DNA of 6,750 bases from an uncultured Porphyromonadaceae bacterium (lineage in GTDB: Bacteria > Bacteroidota > Bacteroidia > Bacteroidales > Muribaculaceae): assembly GCA_900552325.1 (NCBI GenBank), contig URZG01000122.1:1-6750 (forward strand), read 5' to 3'. Of this stretch, positions 1-5,728 are shown one piece after another (position 1 is the stretch's first letter; each line of letters starts with the position of its first letter). Position numbers and translations under genes: made by a program. Below the pieces are notes generated by a model that had not been told where the DNA came from, did no database searches, and was given only the letters and a program-made list of their open reading frames with translations.

Positions 1-783
1 GGAGAGCTTCCCTTTGCCGTCGGGCTTGAGAAGCAGGGGCAGATGCACGAAGCGCGGCATGGTGTCGCCCCAGCCGAAAGCCTCGTAGAGAAGCACGTGC
101 AGCGGTGCGGAGGGGAGCCACTCCTCGCCGCGGATGACGTGGGTGACTTCCATCAGGTGGTCGTCGACGATATTGGCCAGGTGGTAGGTGGGGAGATCGT
201 CGGCGCTTTTGTAGAGGACCTTGTCATCGAGGATGGAGGAGTTGATGGTAACCTCGCCGCGGATAAGGTCGTTCACCTTCACGTCGCGTCCCGGCTCTAT
301 GAGGAAGCGCACCACGTATGGATGCCCTTCCGCGATGAGCTTCTCTACCTCTTCTGCGGGCATACTCAGGGAGTTGCGCATCTTCAGGCGGGTTGAGGCG
401 TCGTACTGGAAATTCTTGTGTTCGTTGCGGGCGGCCTCGAGTTCGGCGGGGGTGTCGAACGCAATGTAGGCTTTGCCGGCATCGATGAGCTGCTTGACGT
501 AGCGACGGTAGATGTCGCGGCGCTCGCTCTGTCGGTAAGGTCCGAAATCGCCACCTTCACGCACGCCTTCATCGAATTTGATTCCGATCCAAGCGAGGGC
601 CTCGTTGATGTAGTCCTCGGCTCCGGGCACGAAGCGGTTGGAGTCGGTATCCTCTATGCGGAGGATCAGGTCACCCCCCATCTGGCGGGCGAACAGATAG
701 TTGTAAAGGGCTGTGCGGACACCGCCGATATGCAACGGGCCGGTGGGAGAAGGAGCAAAACGTACTCTTACTTTTCTTTCCAT
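1..783 (-). CDS. gltX: Glutamyl-tRNA synthetase, N-terminal part (cut by window edge)
   Basis: This gene encodes a class I aminoacyl-tRNA synthetase that charges tRNA-Glu with glutamate in the cytoplasm. The visible 261 residues start at the ATG at 783-781 with MERKVRVRFAPSPTGPLHIG. That stretch is the diagnostic GluRS opening and contains the HIGH-type ATP-binding motif (HIGG, residues 18-21). Further family blocks are RIEDTDSNR (about 42-50), GPYRQSER, YHLANIVDDHLMEVTHVIRGEEW and LHLPLLLKP-like residues. The window ends exactly at GKLS (residues 258-261), the first half of the KLSK (KMSKS-type) catalytic loop. The anticodon-binding half lies outside the window, so about half of a roughly 500-residue protein is present. 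The reading frame is open and intact. A TAATTTTG box lies 26 bp upstream. No operon partner is visible upstream, because the acyltransferase gene ends 63 bp before it and there is a promoter box between them. Identification is very secure. Confidence 0.97.
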   Translation of the reverse strand, partial: MERKVRVRFAPSPTGPLHIGGVRTALYNYLFARQMGGDLILRIEDTDSNRFVPGAEDYINEALAWIGIKFDEGVREGGDFGPYRQSERRDIYRRYVKQLIDAGKAYIAFDTPAELEAARNEHKNFQYDASTRLKMRNSLSMPAEEVEKLIAEGHPYVVRFLIEPGRDVKVNDLIRGEVTINSSILDDKVLYKSADDLPTYHLANIVDDHLMEVTHVIRGEEWLPSAPLHVLLYEAFGWGDTMPRFVHLPLLLKPDGKGKLS

Positions 784-808
784 AAACGGGGTAGAAATAA
801 ATTTTCGG

Positions 809-816
809 CAAAATTA
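809..816 (-). promoter_or_regulatory. Bacteroidota -7 promoter box for gltX
   Basis: On the minus strand this reads TAATTTTG, matching the Bacteroidota sigma-ABfr -7 consensus TAnnTTTG. It lies 26 bp upstream of the gltX ATG, which predicts a leader of roughly 20 nt. No convincing TTTG -33 box is present at the usual spacing, so the call rests on the -7 box and its position. Confidence 0.5.
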
Positions 817-846
817 CAAAAAATCTGCGAAATATTGAGGCTCTTG

Positions 847-1947
847 TTAGTCACTTAATAATTTGCAAGGGGCATCGGGGGTAACCCGGGGGCGCGACTC
901 GTGACTGGCGCTTTTACGGTCAAGAACCCTTTTGCCCACGCAGTTCCAGGAAAGGAACGCGAGGCACACGGTTGCGCCTATGGCTGTCAGAAGGGCCGGA
1001 TAAGCCCCTGCGGAGGCTACGAAGCCGGAATATACAAGGAGTTGTATCACTGGCCAGTGGAAGAGGTATATGTCATACGACACCGCATCGTGTCGGGCCA
1101 GGAACCATCCCCAGCGGCCGGTGAGGCAGCAGATTATAACCATCGAGCCTGTGACTAACGGGCTCAGCGCCACATCATAGCAGGTTTCCAGCACGGGAAT
1201 ATATTCCAGAAAGGAGAAATAGTCCGCTCCCAGAAACAGGATGTTGAATACAAGTATGTACCGGCGGTATTTAAGGAAAAGAGGGAGCTCGAGATTTATC
1301 AGCGCGCCGAGGAAAAACAGCATGAAAACGTTGAACTGTTTCCCGATGACATCCATGCTTCCGCCGTTCATACGGGTACATATTACATAGAGTACGGCGC
1401 AGACCGCCACGGTTACGGCGAGAGTGTTGCGGCAGAACCGCCGGCTGCGGCTTATGGCTTTGTAGACCAGCGGCACGCTGAGGTAGCAGAGCACTTCCCC
1501 TTTCATGGTCCACAGTGCTCCGTTGACGCTGGCGGTGATATTTGGCGCGCTGTCGAACACTCCGGGAAGATCGGGATGTAGAAAGTTGAGGAAACAGAGG
1601 TTGGCCCCAACATATTTCCAGAATCCCGGGTCAAGGAAATAAGCGGATAGGGGGAGTGTGCTGATCAGCGACAGCCCTATGGCGGCCACGATCACTATGA
1701 GGAAGTAGGGAGGGAAAATTCTGCGTGCGCGGCGCGATAGAAACCGCTTAGGATCAGGACGCTTTTCGTAGGAAGGGAACATCAGAAAGCCGCTCAAAGC
1801 GAAGAAACTTCCGGCTCCGCCGAAAATCCTCGGGAGCTGGAAGATGTCGGCATTGGCGATCAAGCTGAAATGGCTCGTCAGAATACATAATGCCAGATAA
1901 TATCTGACAAGATTCATGTTGTTCTGACGGGATATGGAATGAAACAT
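847..1947 (-). CDS. Family-3 membrane acyltransferase (OafA/YrhL-like)
   Basis: This 366-residue polytopic membrane protein belongs to the acyltransferase-3 family. Members move acyl groups (often acetyl) onto sugars of O-antigen, capsule, peptidoglycan or other glycans at the cytoplasmic membrane. Near the N-terminus, Arg15 and His26 are separated by exactly ten residues, matching the R-x10-H active-site motif of OafA-type enzymes. Other family blocks are FFALSGFLMF (48-57), the basic RRARRIFPPYFLI loop (about 72-84), NGALWTMKGEV (about 142-152) and near the C-terminus VSYDIYLFHWPV. Several long hydrophobic segments fit the roughly ten-helix fold. I kept the ATG at 1947 because SRQNNMNLVRYYLAL aligns with the usual family opening and because a TAATTTTG box lies 38 bp upstream. 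The C-terminus is basic and extra-membranous. Nothing in the neighbourhood names the substrate, since no sugar-biosynthesis genes are adjacent. Family assignment is strong; the specific substrate is unknown. Confidence 0.9.
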   Translation of the reverse strand: MFHSISRQNNMNLVRYYLALCILTSHFSLIANADIFQLPRIFGGAGSFFALSGFLMFPSYEKRPDPKRFLSRRARRIFPPYFLIVIVAAIGLSLISTLPLSAYFLDPGFWKYVGANLCFLNFLHPDLPGVFDSAPNITASVNGALWTMKGEVLCYLSVPLVYKAISRSRRFCRNTLAVTVAVCAVLYVICTRMNGGSMDVIGKQFNVFMLFFLGALINLELPLFLKYRRYILVFNILFLGADYFSFLEYIPVLETCYDVALSPLVTGSMVIICCLTGRWGWFLARHDAVSYDIYLFHWPVIQLLVYSGFVASAGAYPALLTAIGATVCLAFLSWNCVGKRVLDRKSASHESRPRVTPDAPCKLLSD

Positions 1948-1984
1948 AAGATTTCTGCCTGGAGTGGTGTCTGTTATTTCCCGG

Positions 1985-1992
1985 CAAAATTA
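1985..1992 (-). promoter_or_regulatory. Bacteroidota -7 promoter box for the acyltransferase gene
   Basis: The minus strand reads TAATTTTG, a match to TAnnTTTG, 38 bp upstream of the ATG at 1947. The predicted leader is about 30 nt. A CAAA (TTTG on the minus strand) at 2005-2008 is closer than the usual -33 spacing, so the upstream box is uncertain. The box lies between the MITE-like element and the gene. Confidence 0.5.
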
Positions 1993-2057
1993 CGGAAAAT
2001 CCGTCAAAGAAGAGTGTTAAAAAATAGAGGGTGTATCAAAATTGCCTTTAACCGCTT

Positions 2058-2087
2058 AACTGTAGGGACGCTCCGTGGAGCATCCGG
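2058..2087. repeat. Inner inverted repeat, left arm
   Basis: This 30-nt arm opens AACTGTAGGGACGCT and pairs with 2114-2143 at 26 of 30 positions. It is also nearly self-complementary: 2066-2074 against 2077-2085 has one mismatch and a 2-nt loop. Confidence 0.8.
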
Positions 2088-2113
2088 AACAAGATCTGAA
2101 TCCAGTATTTTAT

Positions 2114-2143
2114 GCGGACGCTCCATGTAGCGTCCCTACAGTT
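2114..2143. repeat. Inner inverted repeat, right arm
   Basis: This is the partner of 2058-2087. It is also nearly self-complementary: 2116-2124 against 2127-2135 has one mismatch (2123/2128). The 26 nt between the arms (2088-2113) are unrelated AT-rich sequence. Confidence 0.8.
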
Positions 2144-2209
2144 TGATATCGATTAAAGATTTTGATACCCCCCCACGGGAATCTTACATTTTACTTTACT
2201 TACAGTTCC

Positions 2210-2482
2210 TTATCTTATGAATTTTACTGTTGCAGTTTTTTCTCCCGAATATACGGTGACAAGATATAAGCCATGCGCCAGACAGGCCAGATCCACCGTA
2301 GTCGCCGTGCCGTATGCCACCCGGGCTCCGGAAAGGTCGGTGACATGATAATGGCAAAGATTGCCGAAGTGCACTTCGGAACCGTGGAAAGTGACGGTAC
2401 TGTCGGGGCGAGTCGTTTCCCCCGGTGGATCTATATTAAACACCCCCGGGACTGTTTTGGCAGTACCGGGGGTATTGGTATA
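2210..2482 (-). pseudogene. Orphan T9SS C-terminal sorting domain (probable gene remnant)
   Basis: The frame translates to a peptide ending like a type IX secretion C-terminal domain: VTDLSGARV, then LAHGLYLVTVYSG, then TVKFIR just before the TAA at 2212-2210. This domain normally forms the last 70-80 residues of a large secreted protein and directs it through the outer-membrane T9SS. Here nothing precedes it. The open frame begins after a TGA at 2485-2483, its only start-like codon before the domain is GTG at 2443 (giving 77 residues), and no signal peptide is present. A Pro-rich linker-like stretch (PPGETTRPD) precedes the domain. It is in the same frame as the lipoprotein ending at 2495, separated by TGA, three codons and a second TGA. 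The strong hairpin at 2442-2473 overlaps its first codons. The likeliest reading is the tail of a lost cargo protein, possibly an ancestral T9SS-tailed protease. An expressed small ORF or stop-codon readthrough is less likely. Confidence 0.55.
2442..2473 (-). terminator. GC-rich hairpin, probable terminator of the C10 protease operon
   Basis: On the minus strand, ACCCCCGGTACTG and CAGTCCCGGGGGT form a 13-position stem with one mismatch (2450/2465) around a 6-nt loop (2455-2460). The stem starts 22 bp after the TGA of the lipoprotein gene. It is followed by GTTTAATAT, which is T-rich but not a classical uninterrupted T-run. Position and strength suggest it ends the 4958-to-2495 transcript or protects its 3' end. 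Confidence 0.6.
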
Positions 2483-2494
2483 TCATGGTCGGTA

Positions 2495-3076
2495 TCAGTC
2501 AGTGAGAACTACTTCTATGCCTGATATCCACATCCCTTGCTCGGGGTGTATCTGCTTGCCGTCAAGATAATACTCAAGATTCCAGTCAGGGTCGTCACCT
2601 TTCCACCTGGCTTTTGACACTACTCTGAAAGAAATGTCGCGACCGACTGACGGGAAATGGAATACAACTGTATGATCGAAGTTATCGAATCCATTGAATT
2701 CACCGAAACATAGCAGCTTGTGTTTATCAGAATCCGAAGGGTTATAATATTCGGGATCCTGGATGAAGAGGCCGTGGAATCGAGCGGGCAGATATCTGGA
2801 CTTTGCGGTCTGAGCTTCGGCGCCGGGAGCTTCGTCGTAAATTGAAACAAGCGGATACTCCTTGCCGTCGAATGTGGCGGTAAGGCCGGAGTCGAGGATA
2901 TTGCCGGGAGTGTCGGCGGCAAGCAGGTCGTTACCTTCGGCATCGACGATATTCAGCCGGATGCATACTGGGCTGAAATCCCATATTATCGGGTCATCAT
3001 CGTTGCTACATGAGGTAAACGCCAGCCCGAGGACGGCAATTATCAGTGCAGGGAGTATTCTGCGTAATGTTCTCAC
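2495..3076 (-). CDS. Lipoprotein B, paralogue of the lipoprotein at 5018-5662; function unknown
   Basis: This is a 193-residue lipoprotein. A basic n-region (RTLRR) is followed by a hydrophobic segment and the lipobox AFTSC, with lipidated Cys23. Right after the Cys comes SNDDD, the kind of acidic stretch that acts as a surface lipoprotein export signal in Bacteroidota. The body starts with DFSPVCIRLNIVDAEG and aligns with lipoprotein A (5018-5662). In the first 42 aligned residues I count 17 identities (B33-74 against A39-80), and later blocks also match (PARFHGLF/PAVFYGLY, FGEFNGF/LGQFHGE, VVFHFP/IVFNIP). I recognise no named domain. The start is GTG at 3076-3074, because the frame contains no ATG between the upstream gene's TAA and this codon and the signal peptide needs the Arg-rich n-region. 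Only 27 bp separate it from the lipocalin-like gene, so it is the last gene of the operon. A surface-exposed beta-rich protein is likely; a role as protease partner or inhibitor is only inference. Confidence 0.85.
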   Translation of the reverse strand: MRTLRRILPALIIAVLGLAFTSCSNDDDPIIWDFSPVCIRLNIVDAEGNDLLAADTPGNILDSGLTATFDGKEYPLVSIYDEAPGAEAQTAKSRYLPARFHGLFIQDPEYYNPSDSDKHKLLCFGEFNGFDNFDHTVVFHFPSVGRDISFRVVSKARWKGDDPDWNLEYYLDGKQIHPEQGMWISGIEVVLTD

Positions 3077-3103
3077 GTGATTATATTTTACGATTCCGAA
3101 AGA

Positions 3104-3643
3104 TTACTGTTTGTGGAGAACGTCAGCGGCGCGGGGGAAGTCCTGATAGAGGTAGAGGATGTTGCCCTCGATGCGGTAGCTGGGGGTCTCGGTCACGCTC
3201 TCGAAGTAGGGAGATGCGGCGTAGTTGATGGTCATCTGGGGCAGGTCGTTCTTCACGGCACCGGCAGGTGTGGTGTCGGAGGTTGTGTAGGTGAAAGCCG
3301 AAGTTTTCTCTACGCGGATAGCGGTCACGATATCGTTGCCCTCGTCGTTCTTCTCTGTTTTGTATTCGGTTACCTGGAAAGTATATACACCGGAGCCGTC
3401 GGCTTTGAATTCGAGGCTCATGGGGTAGATATGTTCGTCGGCGGTGTCGGTCTGGGGATTTTTGGCAAAGCCGTCGGGTATAAGCTCGAAGTCGCCCTGA
3501 CCGGTGGTGGCGCCGGAGATGATTTTCCAGGTGCCGTCAAGTGAGGCGTTAACTACCGGTTCGTCATCGTCGCCACAGGATGTGAACGAGAGTGCCGTGA
3601 AGATGGCGACTGCCATCATGGCGAGTTTGCGGAATGTCTTCAT
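3104..3643 (-). CDS. Lipocalin-like lipoprotein
   Basis: This is a 179-residue lipoprotein starting at the ATG at 3643. It has the signal peptide MKTFRKLAMMAVAIFTALSF, lipobox FTSC with Cys23, and then GDDDE, an acidic export-type signal predicting display on the cell surface. LDGTWKIISG (35-44) resembles the first strand of lipocalin-like domains common in Bacteroidales. GSGVYTFQVTEYKT (83-96) and YRIEGNILYLYQD (156-168) match the later strands of that fold, so an eight-stranded barrel is plausible. The gene lies 28 bp downstream of the C10 protease with no promoter box between them, and 27 bp upstream of lipoprotein B, so all three are probably co-transcribed. Staphostatin-type inhibitors of papain-like proteases are also small lipocalin-like barrels encoded next to their protease, so an inhibitor role is worth testing. 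No inhibitor-specific residues can be identified. In a sampled 60-bp stretch (3421-3480) GC is about 57%, far above the protease gene. Confidence 0.85.
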   Translation of the reverse strand: MKTFRKLAMMAVAIFTALSFTSCGDDDEPVVNASLDGTWKIISGATTGQGDFELIPDGFAKNPQTDTADEHIYPMSLEFKADGSGVYTFQVTEYKTEKNDEGNDIVTAIRVEKTSAFTYTTSDTTPAGAVKNDLPQMTINYAASPYFESVTETPSYRIEGNILYLYQDFPRAADVLHKQ

Positions 3644-3671
3644 AAGATAAATTGTGATAGTTTATAATATA

Positions 3672-4958
3672 TTAGCGCTTTATAACGATGAATTGTACAT
3701 CGTATTTATAGTTCTTTACACTTGGACCAAATTCCATATCAAGGAAATACCCATTGCCGAAACCATTCCACCCCCAATTAAAGTGGTTATAAAGGTAGGA
3801 ATGGTAATCAGTGTGAATTGTCTTCCATGTCCCGTTTTCACCTTCTTTTTGTTGGTATCGTTCTTTTATATTATAATACTTATACCCATCACATGCCCAC
3901 ATGTGGCCAGAATATTTATTTTCTTCTACCAGTCGATTGCCTGCAAGAAGAATTATGCCATATGTGAGATATTTTTTTACATCTCCGGCTTCATAAGATA
4001 ATTTACGAGTAGCTGCAAATCCTAAATCACAGGCAGTTTGATATGTTCCACTTATAGGAGTAGCTGAAGAAGCACTGCCATCGTCATTGTAGCCATATGA
4101 AGTGCCAGAGCGATGTCCGAGTTCTCTTAGTAGTTTTCCGTATGTTTCATGTGTTGGATATGATTCATTGTCACATGAATCATTAAAACTAAACGAGAGA
4201 TCGTTTTGATGAGCTAAAATTTTCTCCCAATTTAGAGAGATTGGCCCATGATTAGGGTGGATGTATGTAGGTGCTATGTAACTTGGATGTTTAAAATAAG
4301 CTATTGCCATAGCAAGAGCGACATTTGAGCAACCAGCTACTTTGTTGGGGCAAAATTGTCCGGCTACATTTCCTTGTCCCCAATTCATTTTTAATCTTGG
4401 TGCTACTTCGGATTTAGATACAGTATCTCGAAGCGTTCTCTCAAAAATTGCCGGTTTAGGAGGTTCGATAGGAATATCAATAGAAGACTTTATTTCTAAA
4501 TCCCAATTTGCAGGATTTTGAATACTCTCTATGTACATAGAAAGCCCAGGGTTTGTAGTCTTTTCTTGTGGATAATAGTGTCCATTCTCAGATATTGCGA
4601 TAAGCTCAGGCATGGATTTATAATTGGAAACAATAGCAAATCCATTATCCCCTTCAAAGTTGACTACAGAGAGAAGGGGATAATCGATAGACCTACTGTA
4701 GCTTTGTGGTAACGAGAATATTGACTCGATAATATAGTCATCCTTGGAACGACTTTTATTGCCATTCTCTAAAGATGATAACATTTGAGTCGCATCAAGT
4801 GCGATTTGAGAAATTTCTTCTTCATCCCTAATTAAAGGTGAAATGCCAAGTGAGTTGTGATCTTGTACAATTTCAGGAGCATCGTAATGAGAACAACCCA
4901 ATAAAAATAATCCTATTAAGGAAGAAAGAAAGATTTTAATAGGGGAAATATGATTCAT
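3672..4958 (-). CDS. C10-family (streptopain-like) cysteine protease, lipid-anchored, with prodomain
   Basis: This 428-residue secreted endopeptidase precursor belongs to the papain-like C10 family (SpeB, interpain, Bacteroides Bfp/Btp). The N-terminus is a lipoprotein signal (LFLLGC, Cys22). Residues about 45-165 form the Spi-type propeptide: LLSVVNFEGDNGFAIVSNY (95-113) and PELIAISENGHY match its core. The mature domain runs from about 185. NWGQGN (192-197) supplies the oxyanion Gln195, and CPNKVAGCSNVALAMAIAYF holds the nucleophile Cys210. GHMWACDGY places the catalytic His at 352, and HFNWGWNGFGNGYF (392-405) is the conserved Asn/Trp block. All catalytic positions are present, so it should be active once the prodomain is removed. 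The frame is open further upstream to an ATG at 4994, but that codon lies upstream of the -7 box at 4984-4991. The ATG at 4958 gives a proper signal peptide and is preferred. Sampled 60-bp stretches are about 30-32% GC against about 55-57% in neighbours, suggesting transfer. Confidence 0.93.
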   Translation of the reverse strand: MNHISPIKIFLSSLIGLFLLGCSHYDAPEIVQDHNSLGISPLIRDEEEISQIALDATQMLSSLENGNKSRSKDDYIIESIFSLPQSYSRSIDYPLLSVVNFEGDNGFAIVSNYKSMPELIAISENGHYYPQEKTTNPGLSMYIESIQNPANWDLEIKSSIDIPIEPPKPAIFERTLRDTVSKSEVAPRLKMNWGQGNVAGQFCPNKVAGCSNVALAMAIAYFKHPSYIAPTYIHPNHGPISLNWEKILAHQNDLSFSFNDSCDNESYPTHETYGKLLRELGHRSGTSYGYNDDGSASSATPISGTYQTACDLGFAATRKLSYEAGDVKKYLTYGIILLAGNRLVEENKYSGHMWACDGYKYYNIKERYQQKEGENGTWKTIHTDYHSYLYNHFNWGWNGFGNGYFLDMEFGPSVKNYKYDVQFIVIKR

Positions 4959-4983
4959 AAAAATCAAGTTTTTAATTATTTTG

Positions 4984-4991
4984 CAAAGATA
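4984..4991 (-). promoter_or_regulatory. Bacteroidota promoter driving the C10 protease operon
   Basis: The minus strand reads TATCTTTG, an exact TAnnTTTG match. TTTA at 5011-5014, 19 bp upstream, is one base from the -33 TTTG box. The predicted transcript starts near 4977 and leaves a leader of about 19 nt, A/T-rich without a Shine-Dalgarno site. This box is the main reason to place the protease start at 4958 rather than 4994. The promoter occupies the 59-bp gap after lipoprotein A, so the protease operon can be expressed independently of lipoprotein A. Confidence 0.65.
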
Positions 4992-5017
4992 CAAAAAAAT
5001 TAAATTACATTAAAGGA

Positions 5018-5662
5018 TTATTCCCAGGAGGGGATCATTATGGTTACGATACCGGATTTCTGCTCGGTGCCGTTGACGCGGGTGTATCCTTTGTAATAGG
5101 GTGCTTCATCTGTCCAGGTGAGCTCTCGGGCAAACTCCACTTTTATCGGCTCCGGATAACCGGGAATGTTGAACACGATGGTCTCCTCGTATTTTCCTTC
5201 GCCGTGGAACTGGCCCAGAGCGAGATAGGGCTGCACGGTGGTTTTATCAAGTTCCTGTTTATAGATGGGGTTGGCATCCGATTTGCTGAGGTAGAGGCCA
5301 TAGAACACCGCTGGTATCGGCTGGCCGCTTATGAGATCGGCATCGGTGTAGCGAGAGAATGGCTCGCCGCCGGGGAGATAGGTGCGGTCATCGTCGACAA
5401 ACGGATCCACGATGCGGAATTTGTATGTTTTGTTGCGTATGGTAGCGGTCATCTCTTTGTCCAGCAGGTTCTGGGGATGCTGGGGCGAGAGGCGCGAGCG
5501 GCCCTGTTCGTCGCGTATATCGAGCATTATGGAGTAGGGGGTGAAGACATATTTTTTGCCGTCGCCGTTGCTGCCGCGGTAGGGCTCGTCATCCTCGCAG
5601 GAACAGAGGGGGAGAAAAGCGGCGATACATATCAGTAGAGAGAGTATCTTTCTTGAAATCAT
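5018..5662 (-). CDS. Lipoprotein A, paralogue of the lipoprotein at 2495-3076; function unknown
   Basis: This is a 214-residue lipoprotein. I start it at the ATG at 5662-5660, because MISRKILSLLICIAAF begins a clean signal peptide with lipobox LCSC (Cys22). The open frame continues upstream to 6145, but that part only reads the HD-domain gene in another frame. EDDEP follows the lipidated Cys and fits the acidic surface-export signal. The body (from about residue 38) contains VFTPYSIMLDIRDEQG, LLDKEMTATIRNKTY, PAVFYGLYL and ALGQFHGEGKYEETIVFNIP, all shared with lipoprotein B. Lipoprotein A has an extra insertion around residues 88-112. I recognise no characterised domain. The gene has its own TATCTTTG box about 67 bp upstream and ends 59 bp before the protease start, with a second promoter in that gap. 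It therefore looks monocistronic or partly co-transcribed with the protease operon. GC in a sampled 60-bp stretch (5281-5340) is about 55%. Confidence 0.87.
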   Translation of the reverse strand: MISRKILSLLICIAAFLPLCSCEDDEPYRGSNGDGKKYVFTPYSIMLDIRDEQGRSRLSPQHPQNLLDKEMTATIRNKTYKFRIVDPFVDDDRTYLPGGEPFSRYTDADLISGQPIPAVFYGLYLSKSDANPIYKQELDKTTVQPYLALGQFHGEGKYEETIVFNIPGYPEPIKVEFARELTWTDEAPYYKGYTRVNGTEQKSGIVTIMIPSWE

Positions 5663-5728
5663 AGGTATAAGTGAAATGTTGGTTTTTGAGAGAATGGGAG
5701 ATTGGATGCTTTTGGCTGCATCGGTTTG

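Larger units (their letters stand above)
2029..2172. mobile_element. MITE-like / REP-like palindromic element (144 bp, non-coding)
   Basis: The ends form an inverted repeat: GGGTGTATCAAAAT at 2029-2042 pairs with the reverse complement of 2159-2172 at 13 of 14 positions, and TTTAA follows inside on both sides. Nested within is a second, longer inverted repeat, 2058-2087 against 2114-2143, matching at 26 of 30 positions. Each inner arm is itself a near-palindrome built on GGACGCTCC and its complement (2066-2085 and 2116-2135). The whole segment can therefore fold on either strand as one long cruciform or as two hairpins. It carries no plausible gene, and I see no convincing target-site duplication. 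The structure fits a miniature inverted-repeat transposable element or a complex REP element. It sits in the gap between two convergently irrelevant (same-strand) genes, so it could also act as a transcription terminator or mRNA stabiliser. Copies elsewhere in the genome would be expected but cannot be seen here. Confidence 0.65.

Noticed and set aside
418..858. Long plus-strand open frame (146 codons) across gltX
   Set aside because: It mirrors the unmistakable gltX coding strand, has no family motifs, and runs through the gltX promoter. It is a shadow frame of high-GC coding DNA.
1939..2130. Plus-strand 63-codon frame reading into the palindromic element
   Set aside because: It ends inside the inverted repeat and has no protein-like features; the region is better explained as promoter plus MITE-like element.
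2483..2497. Selenocysteine or programmed readthrough at the two TGA codons
   Set aside because: There are two TGA codons close together, and the paralogue (lipoprotein A) ends at the same homologous point. The first TGA is most simply a true stop; readthrough is left only as a test in the findings.
3077..3544. Plus-strand open frame (155 codons) opposite the lipocalin-like gene
   Set aside because: Gly/Val-rich low-complexity translation typical of antisense reading. The minus-strand frame has a signal peptide, lipobox and lipocalin-like blocks.
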